Made by a program: the position numbers and the translations under genes
The notes under the pieces: generated by a model
Told to the model about the DNA's origin: nothing
Seen by the model: the letters and a program-made list of their open reading frames with translations, nothing else
Database searches by the model: none
Assembly (NCBI GenBank): GCA_964570665.1
Contig: CAZMZH010000003.1
Span: 247,267 to 311,266 of the forward strand
Origin: JAJDAT01 sp964570665
GTDB taxonomy: Bacteria; Nitrospinota; Nitrospinia; Nitrospinales; JAJDAT01
Reading direction: 5' to 3'
Length of the DNA stretch: 64,000 bases
Shown here: positions 24,945 through 33,500 of the stretch, piece by piece
Position numbering within the stretch: position 1 is the first letter of the stretch
Layout: each line of letters opens with the position of its first letter

Positions 24945-26552
24945 ATGAAAAAAATTGAAATCGCCGATTGGAATGGCTTAAATGACCGACAACCCGTTTA
25001 CGCTTTAGTCGCAAATGTGGATTTAGTTGCGATCCGTTATGACGATTCCATATCCGTTTTTTATGGAAGGTGTTTACATCGCGACGCGCTACTGGCGGAC
25101 GGTTATGTCGATGGCGATAATCTTATCTGCGGGGTGCATAAATGGGATTTCCGAGTAGATACTGGTATTAGTGAGTACGATAACGACGAACAGTTGGCAA
25201 AGTTTTCCGCATGGGTTGAAAACGACCGAGTTTACGTGGATGAAGAAGAAATTGCCGAATGGGAGAAAGAACACCCGCAACCGTTTAATCGAGAAGATTA
25301 TCAGGGACTTTATATTGATACCCATGGAAGCGACGCCGAACCGCATGTGAGTTTTATTCAAGAATTGGCGAAAAATGGATTGTCTAAATTGGGGCATCAT
25401 GGTCGAGTTGGGGCGATGGGCGTTCCCAAACAAGAGTTGCCTATCTGGGAAGATATCCAGTTTGTAACGGCTCAGTTGTCGAGACTGCCTTTGCTAGACG
25501 ACGATCCGGTAGAAACAGGAGTTGTAATCGGACCAAAAACCAAAAAACCTTTGAAATTAGAAATTCCATTATTTGTTTCCGACATGAGTTTTGGCGCATT
25601 GTCGGAAGAAGCCAAGGTTGCTTTGGCAATGGGAGCCGAACAAGCGGGAACCGGAATCTGTAGCGGAGAGGGCGGTATGCTTCCCGAAGAGCAAGCCGCC
25701 AACAACCGATACCTTTACGAACTTGCTTCCGGCCGATTTGGGTTTTCCATGGACAAAGTGAAACAGTGTCAGGCGTTTCATTTTAAAGGCGGGCAAGGCG
25801 CGAAAACGGGAACCGGCGGACATCTTCCCGGCGAAAAAGTAAAAGGAAAAATTGCCGAAGTACGCGGTCTCAAGGAAGGCGAATCGGCTATCTCGCCACC
25901 GCGATTTCCGGATTGGAAAGATCTATCTCCCATTAAAGACTTTGCGGATCAAGTGCGCGAAGAAACCGGCGGAATTCCGATTGGTTATAAACTGTCCGCG
26001 CAAAAGATCGAAGCGGATATAGATGCCGCGTTAAAAGTGGGAGTGGACTATATTATTCTAGACGGACGCGGAGGCGGTACCGGGGCGGCGCCGCTCATTT
26101 TCCGCGATAATATTTCGGTTCCCACCATTCCCGCATTGGCGCGAGCGCGGCGATACCTTGATTCATTAGAGAGAACGGATATTAGTTTGGTTATAACGGG
26201 CGGTTTAAGAATCCCAGCCGATTTCGCCAAAGCCTTGGCGTTGGGAGCCGACGCCATTGCCGTTTCAAACTCCGCTTTACAGGCGATAGGTTGTATTGGT
26301 ATGCGAGCGTGTAATACCAATAACTGTCCGGTCGGAATCGCGACACAAAAGGAACATCTAAGAGAACGATTAATAGTTCAAGAATCGGCAAATCGATTAG
26401 AGAATTTTTTCAAAGCGTCTGTTGAATTGATGAAAGTAATGGCGAGAGCTTGCGGGCATGAAAGATTGAGCGATTTTAATTTAGACGATTTAGTGACCTG
26501 GAAAAAAGACATGTCCGATTTAGCTGGCGTTCCCTACGGTGGTGTCCGATAA
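24945..26552 (+). CDS. Rieske domain fused to a glutamate synthase FMN domain
   Basis: The 535-residue protein joins two modules. Residues about 1-105 form a Rieske domain with intact ligands (RCLHRDAL and LICGVHKWDF). Residues about 175-520 form the FMN-binding glutamate-synthase-like domain, with FVSDMSFGALSEEAK, GICSGEGGM, FKGGQGAKTGTGGHLPG, GVDYIILDGRGGGTGAAP, ITGGLR and the 3Fe-4S cysteines in CIGMRACNTNNCPVG. The glutamine amidotransferase domain and the beta-helix domain of full GltB are absent. It therefore looks like an electron-transfer chain within one protein, with an unknown amino-transfer or oxidoreductase reaction. GAGG lies 9 nt before the ATG. Confidence 0.88.
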   Translation: MKKIEIADWNGLNDRQPVYALVANVDLVAIRYDDSISVFYGRCLHRDALLADGYVDGDNLICGVHKWDFRVDTGISEYDNDEQLAKFSAWVENDRVYVDEEEIAEWEKEHPQPFNREDYQGLYIDTHGSDAEPHVSFIQELAKNGLSKLGHHGRVGAMGVPKQELPIWEDIQFVTAQLSRLPLLDDDPVETGVVIGPKTKKPLKLEIPLFVSDMSFGALSEEAKVALAMGAEQAGTGICSGEGGMLPEEQAANNRYLYELASGRFGFSMDKVKQCQAFHFKGGQGAKTGTGGHLPGEKVKGKIAEVRGLKEGESAISPPRFPDWKDLSPIKDFADQVREETGGIPIGYKLSAQKIEADIDAALKVGVDYIILDGRGGGTGAAPLIFRDNISVPTIPALARARRYLDSLERTDISLVITGGLRIPADFAKALALGADAIAVSNSALQAIGCIGMRACNTNNCPVGIATQKEHLRERLIVQESANRLENFFKASVELMKVMARACGHERLSDFNLDDLVTWKKDMSDLAGVPYGGVR

Positions 26553-26572
26553 AAAAAACAATTTTTTTAGCC

Positions 26573-26948
26573 ACAGAAAAACACAGAAGAGTATGGAAGA
26601 AAAATCTTTTTACCGCAAAGGGCGCAGAGGACGCAAAGGACTAAAAGTTTAGTCGGTAACTAGGTTGATTGAAAAAGAAATTAGTTTAAATGAGAAATGT
26701 TCAGCTAAAGTAGTCTAGGTCAAAGTCAGTCCCCACAGCGTGTCATTCAGACGAGCCCCTTTAGTGGCGAGGAAGAATCTCATTTAGAACCGTGATTTCT
26801 TAGAAAAGGCCCTATTAAGTTTTAAAACTAAATCTTAGTTTTTTACGAATCGCAGATTTGTTTCTTGTTTCGTCCTTAGGATCACAAAGTTTCTTTTGCG
26901 AGTAGTCTAAGCATAATAATCCTTTTTCTTTTTCTGTGTTTTTCTGTG
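26573..26948. repeat. Intergenic island bounded by 16-bp perfect inverted repeats
   Basis: CACAGAAAAACACAGA (26573-26588) is the exact reverse complement of 26933-26948. The enclosed 344 bp contain a purine-rich segment (26613-26641) and repeat copy B, and no ORF. Just outside each arm the extended motif GCCACAGAA recurs in opposite orientations. It lies between the Rieske-glutamate synthase gene and the TVP38 gene. Confidence 0.65.
26729..26805. repeat. Interspersed intergenic repeat, copy B
   Basis: This copy begins GTCCCCACAGCGTGTCATTC and shares the GAGGAAGAATCTCATTTAGA block with copy A at 24681-24759, in the same orientation. It sits inside the inverted-repeat island at 26573-26948. 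Confidence 0.7.
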
Positions 26949-26975
26949 CCATTCTGTGGCGTATTTTATGATTCC

Positions 26976-27548
26976 ATGCCTAAGCCACCTCCCAAAAAAT
27001 CCAAAAAGAAACTTGCCATCATCTGCGGGGTATTGATCGCCGTTTTTTTGATAGTCGAGCTAACGGGAATCCGCACTCAACTAAGCCCAGAAAAAATAAA
27101 AGAACTATTTGACCGCCATCAAGTTACAGGGGTGTTTCTTTTTTGTCTCGCATTTAGCGTCGGCAATTTATTGTACATCCCCGGTTGGGTGTTTTTAGCG
27201 GGAGCGGTTTTTGCGTTGGATAAAGAATGGGGCGGAGTGGTGACTTATGCGGCGGCATTGTGTTCGTCCACGATTAGTTTTTTCTTGATCCAATCGATTG
27301 GCGGTGATGCTTTGCGCAGTTTGGACAGCAAGTTAGCCGATAAAATTTTTGATAAGTTAGACGACCGTCCTATTTGGTCTATTGCAACATTGCGAATGAT
27401 TTTTCAGACTGTACCCGCGTTGAATTACGTCTTGGCCATGGCCAAAGTTCGATTCAGTCATTACTTTTTAGGAACCGCCATAGGACTCCCTCTACCTATT
27501 TTTATCTACTGCTACTTTTTCGAAATCATCTTCAAAAATCTTTTATAG
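26976..27548 (+). CDS. TVP38/TMEM64 (VTT domain) membrane protein
   Basis: The 190-residue protein starts at ATG 26976 with a basic tail (PKPPPKKSKKK), followed by a membrane helix and the VTT domain: FLFCLAFSVGNLLYIPGWVFLAGAVF, a re-entrant-type segment, then WSIATLRMIFQTVPALNYVLAMAKVRFSHYFLGTAIGLPLPIFIY, where the F/R-x-P...N...G pattern is typical. These DedA-like proteins are thought to move lipids or act in membrane homeostasis. A GTG at 26946 would add ten residues but falls in the repeat arm, so it was rejected. The gene is an island between two inverted-repeat intergenic elements. A second TVP38 gene lies at 58209. Confidence 0.85.
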   Translation: MPKPPPKKSKKKLAIICGVLIAVFLIVELTGIRTQLSPEKIKELFDRHQVTGVFLFCLAFSVGNLLYIPGWVFLAGAVFALDKEWGGVVTYAAALCSSTISFFLIQSIGGDALRSLDSKLADKIFDKLDDRPIWSIATLRMIFQTVPALNYVLAMAKVRFSHYFLGTAIGLPLPIFIYCYFFEIIFKNLL

Positions 27549-27717
27549 CCACAGAATTTCACATAATTCTCCGCGCGTCATCCCGAGTTCAGCCTGTCCT
27601 GAGGCACTCGAAGGATCGAGGGATCTCGCTTTGATTTAAATAATTGTCATGGTGAGCCTGTCGAACCACGACCACCTCTATTGCCTTTTCTGTGTTTCTT
27701 CTGTGAAATTCTGTGGC
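27548..27717. repeat. 170-bp intergenic element with 16-bp perfect inverted-repeat ends
   Basis: GCCACAGAATTTCACA (27548-27563) is the exact reverse complement of 27702-27717. Inside are a GTCATCCCGAG...GGGATCTCG segment (27575-27629) resembling copies A and B, and a GTCATGGTGAGCCTGTCGAA segment near 27647. No ORF belongs to it, but an apparent upstream extension of the next gene runs through it. Confidence 0.7.
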
Positions 27718-27761
27718 GAAAATTTTTTTTCGATTCTCCAAAATTAGATTATAATCTTTGG

Positions 27762-28907
27762 ATGGAATCATTGATCCCTTCCGATAATCATTGGGCGTTG
27801 TTGGCGGTTTTATTGACTGCGGCAATTTTTGGATTTTGGGCCGAAAAAACTTCCTGGGGAGCAAAAATATCCAGCGCGGTTGCGACGATGTTTTTTACTT
27901 TTTTTTTGTCCAACCTGAACATCCTGCCGCCTACCGCTCCTCTTTACGATCTTGTTTGGTCTTACTTAGTTCCTCTGGCAATTCCTTTACTTCTTTTAAC
28001 CACTCATCTTGGAAAAATATTAAAAGAATCCGGTTCGCTGCTGAGAGCTTTTATGTTGGGAGCGTTTGGTACTGTTCTGGGAACGGTTGTCGCCATCGCC
28101 ATCATTCCAATGGGGATTGAAGATTGGAAGTTGGCGGGAATTTTTTGCGCGACTTATATCGGCGGTTCAATCAACTATGCCTCAGCTTCGAAAGCGTTGG
28201 GATTGGAAGACGGCTCTTTGTTATCCGCCGGAGCCGCTGCCGATAATCTGCTGATGACTCTGTTTTTCCTCATTTTATTTTCGCTTTCGTCATTGAAATG
28301 GATCAAAAAGATGTTCGAGTTTGAGGAAGAGGAGCGATTGAATGTGGAACCTCAACCGAGTGAAGAAGAGATTCCAAACGATTTGCGCAGAATGAATCCT
28401 GGACAATTGGCTTTAGCGTTTGCATCCAGCGCTTTGATTTGCGCTCTGGGATTTGAAGTGGAACGCTTTTTGGGACTTTCAGGTTCTGGGATTTTAACGA
28501 TTACATTGTTGTCAATGGTTGTTGGTACTCTTTTCCCAAAACTGTTTGCAGAAATGGGAACCCCTAAAGTTCTGGGAATATTTTTAATGCAGATTTTTTT
28601 CGCCGTTATTGGGGCGTCGGCGCATTTTGCGACCGCAATTGAAAAAGGGCCGGTTCTTTTTTTCTTTGCGGGAACGATTTTGACGATCCATCTCGCCGTT
28701 ATCCTGATTGGAGGAAAGCTTTTCAAAATGGATTTACGCGACCTCCTGGTTGCCAGCAACGCCAACATGGGAGGTCCCACCACCGCCGCCGCCATGGCAT
28801 CGACAAAAGGCTGGGGACACCTTACCGCTCCGGCTATTTTGTGCGGAACTTTGGGTTATGGAATGGGTACTTTTATCGGAGTGGGATTGGCAAACTTGCT
28901 TAAATAA
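27762..28907 (+). CDS. DUF819 family membrane protein
   Basis: A polytopic membrane protein of 381 residues with about ten helices and the DUF819 (YjcL-like) layout: APLYDLVWSYLVPLAIPLLLL, the GTVVAIAIIP helix, FCATYIGGSINYASASKALGL, a charged cytoplasmic loop (about 208-225) and the C-terminal LVASNANMGGPTTAAAMAS block. The two symmetrical halves resemble sodium-dependent carboxylate transporters, so transport is likely, substrate unknown. ATG 27762 was chosen over an in-frame TTG at 27681 because the extra 27 codons lie in a repeat element. The gene ends 204 bp from the convergent thioredoxin-fold gene; that spacer holds no gene. Confidence 0.87.
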   Translation: MESLIPSDNHWALLAVLLTAAIFGFWAEKTSWGAKISSAVATMFFTFFLSNLNILPPTAPLYDLVWSYLVPLAIPLLLLTTHLGKILKESGSLLRAFMLGAFGTVLGTVVAIAIIPMGIEDWKLAGIFCATYIGGSINYASASKALGLEDGSLLSAGAAADNLLMTLFFLILFSLSSLKWIKKMFEFEEEERLNVEPQPSEEEIPNDLRRMNPGQLALAFASSALICALGFEVERFLGLSGSGILTITLLSMVVGTLFPKLFAEMGTPKVLGIFLMQIFFAVIGASAHFATAIEKGPVLFFFAGTILTIHLAVILIGGKLFKMDLRDLLVASNANMGGPTTAAAMASTKGWGHLTAPAILCGTLGYGMGTFIGVGLANLLK

Positions 28908-29111
28908 AAAAAATGATCCTTCGATTATATTTTCGTCAAAATATTGCCAATTTTATGGCGCCGGAATTGCTTTTAAAATAAGCGTCGCTTATGCGGGCGT
29001 TTTGGCTGTAAGGCTCGGAAAACCGGACCTTGCGACCGATGTTCATGAAAAGGGACACAAGGGACGAGATTCTGGGCAGGATCTCAACCCTTTAATAAAA
29101 ATAGAGATGTT

Positions 29112-31199
29112 CTAACCCTCTTTGTAATCGTCGTCTAAGAGGGCCTGTAGCTCTTTAACGGTTGTTACTGGGGCCAGGCAGGTTCCGCGTCGGCACACGT
29201 ACGCCGTCGCCTTACCGTCGACTAATTTGCGATCCTGTAACAATTTAACAGGTGTTGTCGCTATTTCGTCTTCGAAGGCGAACGCGAAGGTCGCTTGTGG
29301 AAAAAATCCGGTTCGAATCGTAGCTAGGAATTCCTCGGTACTAGGATCGTTACGTTTTCCAATAACGGCAACTTCTTTTGCTCCTCCCAGGAAAAAATGA
29401 GCCGCTTGCATCATAAAGGGCGAGTTCAATCCATATTCCATGAGGTCTTCTTGAAAGACCATTAAGATTCCCAAACCTTTCTTTTCCCATTCTGGATCGA
29501 CTTCGTAAGCGGAAAGTTTAAGAAAAGCCATTGCCGCTGCGCTGTTACCAGAAGGTTCCACTCCATCATAACCAGTTAATTGTCTGACGATTAATTTTTC
29601 GGCGTCTTCGGCTGTTTCGTAAAAAGCGCCGTTATCGGCGGCAAATTTTTCCGCAACAACGGTCATTAAATTACGCGCTTTATTTAAATAGTCGGGATTG
29701 TAGGTTGCTTCGTATAATTCCAGGCAAGCCAAGGAGACAGATGCGTAATCGCAAAGGTAAGCGTCGTACTTTGCTTCTCCTTCTCGATAACGTCGCAAAA
29801 GTCTGCCTTCGGGAGTTGTTAATTTATCGAAAATGAATTGGCAAGACTTTTCCGCTTTTCCGATCAAATCTTCGTTTTCTAAAACACGACCCGCTTTAGC
29901 GAAAGCAGTTATGGCTAATCCATTCCACGACGCTAATATTTTGTCGTCTAATAACGGTCGTATTCGTTTGCCGCGGACTTCTAGTAGTTTTTCTCGCGCT
30001 TCTTGTAACCGTTCTTTTACTTGATCAATGTGGAAACCTTTTTCTTTTGCGAATTGGGAGATTGTTTGTTGAACATTGAGGATATTTTTTTTCTCGAAAT
30101 TACCTTGTTCGGTAACGTTGTAATAGGGAACGACAATTGAAGCCGTTTCTCTCCCTAAAATGTTTTGGACTTCCTCAAGTGTCCACACGTAAAACTTGCC
30201 TTCAACTCCTTCGCTATCGGCGTCTTCCGCGCTATAGAATCCTCCTTCGGGCGAGGTCATGTCCCGGTCGATGTATTGGAAAACATCGCAGGCCCATTCT
30301 GCAAATTCTTGTTGGCCCGTTGTCTGAAAGGTTTCGATCAGCGTTATTGCAAATAAGGCGTTGTCGTACATCATTTTTTCAAAATGGGGTACCAACCAGC
30401 GGTAATCGGTACTGTACCTGGACAATCCGCCGCCAATTTGATCGTAAATACCGCCATGTTTCATAGCGCGTAAAGTGGATTGTGTCATTTCAAGCGATTT
30501 TAGATGTCCCGTTCTCCGATGATATCTGAGCAAAAAAGAGAGACCCATACTTGGCGGAAATTTGTTTTGTTGCTGGAATTTGAATCCGGCGTTTATGTTA
30601 TCGAAAGAAGATTCAAAAAGTTTAACGGTACGCTCTTCTCCATCAAAGCTCAAAGAGTCTTTATCTCCAGCTTTTTCTAAAGCAAATTGATCTTTTAAGG
30701 CTTCTGATATAGCTTTACCTTGTTTCTCGACCTTTTCATGCTCGTTGTGCCAAATGTTTAAAAGAAATTTGAGCACATCTTGGAAAGAAGACATGCCGTA
30801 TCGTCCTTCGGGAGGGAAATAAGTGCCTCCGTAAAAGGGAATGCCTGCGGGAGTTACAAAAACATTCAATGGCCAGCCGCCTTGTTGGCCGAGGGTTTGT
30901 AGAGATTTCATATAAACGCTATCCACATCCGGCCGCTCCTCGCGGTCCACCTTGATGCAGACAAAATTCTCATTCATTATCTTGGCGGTTTCTTCGTTTT
31001 CAAAGGATTCTCTTTCCATGACGTGGCACCAGTGACATGTCGCGTAACCGATGCTGACAAGAACGGGTTTATTTGCTTCTTTGGCAATTTCAAACGCTTC
31101 ATCGCCCCAGGGGCGCCAATTAACGGGATTATGAGCGTGTTGTAAAAGGTAGGGGCTTTTTTCGTGTACCAGTTCGTTTGTATATTTTGGATTACTCAT
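29112..31199 (-). CDS. Thioredoxin-fold DUF255 (YyaL/SSP411) family protein
   Basis: The 695-residue protein starts with the thioredoxin-like DUF255 domain: KYTNELVHEKSPYLLQHAHNPVNW, then ATCHWCHVMERESFE with the C-x2-C pair (about 55-58), VDREERPDVD and QGGWPLNVFVTP. The rest is an (alpha/alpha)6 barrel like that of glycoside hydrolases and epimerases, with GGIYDQIGGGLSRYSTDYRWLVPHFEKMMYDNA. The family is widespread and its reaction is not known. ATG 31199 was chosen: it gives the family N-terminus, while the 16 residues upstream belong to the aroA reading region. The start overlaps the aroA stop by 8 bp, so the two are translationally coupled. Confidence 0.9.
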   Translation of the reverse strand: MSNPKYTNELVHEKSPYLLQHAHNPVNWRPWGDEAFEIAKEANKPVLVSIGYATCHWCHVMERESFENEETAKIMNENFVCIKVDREERPDVDSVYMKSLQTLGQQGGWPLNVFVTPAGIPFYGGTYFPPEGRYGMSSFQDVLKFLLNIWHNEHEKVEKQGKAISEALKDQFALEKAGDKDSLSFDGEERTVKLFESSFDNINAGFKFQQQNKFPPSMGLSFLLRYHRRTGHLKSLEMTQSTLRAMKHGGIYDQIGGGLSRYSTDYRWLVPHFEKMMYDNALFAITLIETFQTTGQQEFAEWACDVFQYIDRDMTSPEGGFYSAEDADSEGVEGKFYVWTLEEVQNILGRETASIVVPYYNVTEQGNFEKKNILNVQQTISQFAKEKGFHIDQVKERLQEAREKLLEVRGKRIRPLLDDKILASWNGLAITAFAKAGRVLENEDLIGKAEKSCQFIFDKLTTPEGRLLRRYREGEAKYDAYLCDYASVSLACLELYEATYNPDYLNKARNLMTVVAEKFAADNGAFYETAEDAEKLIVRQLTGYDGVEPSGNSAAAMAFLKLSAYEVDPEWEKKGLGILMVFQEDLMEYGLNSPFMMQAAHFFLGGAKEVAVIGKRNDPSTEEFLATIRTGFFPQATFAFAFEDEIATTPVKLLQDRKLVDGKATAYVCRRGTCLAPVTTVKELQALLDDDYKEG

Positions 31200-32451
31200 A
31201 CATTTCTTGAAATCGGTCGAAGAAATCGGGAAAAGACTTTCCGACACATTGCGGGTTTTTTATTTGAATCCCAGGTATTTTTAATCCAGCTAAGGCAAAG
31301 CTCATAGCCATCCGGTGGTCGTTGTAGGTTTCAATTTCAGCGGATCGATATTTTCCAGGTTTTATTAAAAGAAAATCAGAACCGGCTTTAACCTCTGCGC
31401 CAAGGCGAGACAGCTCTGTTGCTAAGGCTTCAATGCGGTCCGTTTCTTTGATTTTAAGGTTAGCGATACCTGTGATAACGGTTTCGCCTTCGGCGAAAAG
31501 AGCCGCAACGGCCAGTGTCTGAGCTGTGTCTGGCATGTTATTCATATCGACATGAATGCCTTTTAACGGTCCGCCGCGAACGATGATACTATCCGGTTTC
31601 TTTTCCACTTCACAACCCATCTGAGCCATAACGTCGGCAAATTTAATATCTCCCTGAACGCTATTTGGATTCAAACCGGTTACGGTTACTTCGCCTCCAG
31701 AAACGGCGGCGGCGGCGATAAAATAGGATGCGCTAGACGCGTCTCCTTCAACCCGGTAAACACGCGGTTTGTATTTTTGCCCGGCTTTGACGGAAAACTG
31801 GCGATAATCATTATTTTCTATCGAAACGCCGAAAGCTGCCATGACTTCCAACGTAATATCAATATAACTCTTAGAGGTTAGTTCTCCCACAATATTAATT
31901 TGGGTATCTTGGTCAAAATAAGGAGCGCATTGTAAAACAGACGTGAGATATTGACTGCTTTTGTTGCCGGCCAATCCCGCTTCGCCACCGCGAACGCTTC
32001 CGCCTTGAATGGTTAATGGAGGACATTGATTTCCCAGGTCGGCTTTTGCGTTGACGCCTAGCGATTGCAAACATGCGAGGAGATCGCCAATAGGCCGTTC
32101 CAACATTCTCTCGTCGCCAGTCAATTTGGATTCTCCTTTAGCTAGGCAGGCAAAAGTAGTAAGAAACCTCATGGTCGTTCCAGCATTGCCAACATAAATT
32201 TCATTTTGAGGAGCGCCTAACTGGGATTCCGGTCGTTTTATCCGAAACGCATTTTCTTCTTTTTCAGCGGATACCCCATAATCCTTCAAGGCTTGACACA
32301 TAAAATGAGTGTCGTCGCTAAAGAGCGGGTTTTCGACAACGCTTTCGCCTTCGGCTAAAGCGGCAATAAGCAAAGCTCGATTTGTGTAACTTTTTGAAGG
32401 CGGAGTTTTTACGGTGGTTTTTAAAGGGCCAGAGGTTTTAATTTCGATCAA
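31192..32451 (-). CDS. aroA: 3-phosphoshikimate 1-carboxyvinyltransferase (EPSP synthase)
   Basis: AroA joins phosphoenolpyruvate to shikimate 3-phosphate in the shikimate pathway for aromatic amino acids. Landmarks are PPSKSYTNRALL, GNAGTTMRFL (about 88), DERMLERPIGDLL, the GNKSSQYLTSVL segment, GDASSASYF, DTAQTLAVAAL, KETDRIEALATEL and YNDHRMAMSFAL. I place the start at TTG 32451, which yields the usual short N-terminus and about 419 residues, with GGAGA 9 nt upstream. The open frame continues to 32580 but that stretch does not resemble the family and overlaps the divergent gene. The YyaL-type gene follows with an 8-bp overlap. Confidence 0.95.
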   Translation of the reverse strand: MIEIKTSGPLKTTVKTPPSKSYTNRALLIAALAEGESVVENPLFSDDTHFMCQALKDYGVSAEKEENAFRIKRPESQLGAPQNEIYVGNAGTTMRFLTTFACLAKGESKLTGDERMLERPIGDLLACLQSLGVNAKADLGNQCPPLTIQGGSVRGGEAGLAGNKSSQYLTSVLQCAPYFDQDTQINIVGELTSKSYIDITLEVMAAFGVSIENNDYRQFSVKAGQKYKPRVYRVEGDASSASYFIAAAAVSGGEVTVTGLNPNSVQGDIKFADVMAQMGCEVEKKPDSIIVRGGPLKGIHVDMNNMPDTAQTLAVAALFAEGETVITGIANLKIKETDRIEALATELSRLGAEVKAGSDFLLIKPGKYRSAEIETYNDHRMAMSFALAGLKIPGIQIKNPQCVGKSFPDFFDRFQEMYE

Positions 32452-32566
32452 TTGAAAGGGTCTCCATATTGGGGAAATATTTGATTTTAAAACAGGAACT
32501 ATACCATAAAAAGGGCCGTTGACCTGGCGCCGGTTTGCTTGTTTATGAATTAGGATTTTGCTACTA

Positions 32567-32911
32567 TTGAACGCAAACATATCAATTTACGTGGCGGAAA
32601 GAGTTTCATTTTTGGAAGATAAACCAAAAAGTTTAGTTAAGTCCTTTATACATAAGTATTGGACGAGTAAATCAGAGGCAGAAAAGAAACGGCTCAAATC
32701 GTTTATTCCCCTGTTTATGTATACGTTTGCTTTTCTTTATGGCGTTATTTATCTTTCTATCCTAAATACAGTTAATAGAAACCAAACGGGATCAACAGTT
32801 CGGTCTGGCTTTGGAGATAAAACCTATGCCCAAAGGCAGGCCGAAAAGTTAAAAAAAGAAATCGACGATAGTTTTGTTGGCTATCGGAAACGAGTTTCCG
32901 GGGGAAGGTAA
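32567..32911 (+). CDS. Small single-span membrane protein, unknown function
   Basis: A protein of about 114 residues with a charged N-terminal helix (KSFIHKYWTSKSEAEKKRLKS), one membrane segment (about 45-65, PLFMYTFAFLYGVIYLSIL) and a basic C-terminal tail (QRQAEKLKKEIDD...YRKRVSGGR). I do not recognise it. TTG 32567 has AGGA 11 nt upstream; TTG 32558 and GTG 32591 are alternatives, so the first residues are uncertain. It is followed after 8 bp by the DUF4149 gene, and divergent from aroA. Confidence 0.55.
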   Translation: MNANISIYVAERVSFLEDKPKSLVKSFIHKYWTSKSEAEKKRLKSFIPLFMYTFAFLYGVIYLSILNTVNRNQTGSTVRSGFGDKTYAQRQAEKLKKEIDDSFVGYRKRVSGGR

Positions 32912-32919
32912 AAAATAAG

Positions 32920-33447
32920 ATGAAGCGAACGTTACTTATATTCAATTGGTTGCATTTAGTTTCTCTAGCGTTTTGGGTCGGAGGTATGTTTTTACTCGGC
33001 ATTTTGGTCGAGATAATGGTTCGAATAAACCTAAAGGAACAACCGCTTGTAGCTAGTAAAATAATGAATAAAATTATGGACGTTTTTAATGTTCATATCA
33101 TTTATACCTGTATAGCCATCATTTTGATTGCTGAGGCATTAAAGTTTTTGGCCGGAAAATGGAAATCAGGCGGTTACGAAAAACAAGTTGTAACTAAGAA
33201 GAAATATACCCGCGAAGTTTTTCTTGGAGTTATGATAGTTTTAGCGCTTTATATAGGGGGCGTTCTTCGACCAGAAATGCACGAAATGGATAAATTAAAG
33301 AAAGCGTCGCCAGAAAATAAAAAGTTGCAGATTCAATTCGACCGATACCACCAGAAGTTGACATGGTTGTATACCGTTAACATGATATTGGGTTTGTCCT
33401 GTTTCTACATCCATGGAAAAGAAATGATGCGTTTTAGGGACGAATGA
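32920..33447 (+). CDS. DUF4149 (TMEM205-like) membrane protein
   Basis: A 175-residue protein with four membrane helices (about 5-30, 52-72, 98-118 and 143-163). The pattern HLVSLAFWVGGMFLLGI in the first helix, the long amphipathic loops and YIGGVLRPEMHEMDKL before a final helix with YTVNMILGLSCFYIHG fit the DUF4149/TMEM205 group. No function is established in bacteria. GGAAGG upstream of ATG 32920 and the 8-bp gap to the preceding small membrane protein suggest an operon of the two. Confidence 0.72.
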   Translation: MKRTLLIFNWLHLVSLAFWVGGMFLLGILVEIMVRINLKEQPLVASKIMNKIMDVFNVHIIYTCIAIILIAEALKFLAGKWKSGGYEKQVVTKKKYTREVFLGVMIVLALYIGGVLRPEMHEMDKLKKASPENKKLQIQFDRYHQKLTWLYTVNMILGLSCFYIHGKEMMRFRDE

Positions 33448-33500
33448 ATTAATAATTTCCCATTGCCTTCCTTTTCGCTTTTGATCCGCCGGACTGCTTC

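Noticed and set aside
27681..27761. 27-codon upstream extension of the DUF819 gene
   Set aside because: The stretch overlaps an intergenic repeat arm and does not resemble the family N-terminus; ATG 27762 fits better.
28908..29111. Coding frame in the spacer after the DUF819 gene
   Set aside because: The open frame there is in the shadow of the DUF819 gene and its tail has no recognisable protein character.
32452..32580. N-terminal extension of aroA
   Set aside because: The residues do not match EPSP synthases, overlap the divergent gene, and TTG 32451 has a good ribosome binding site.
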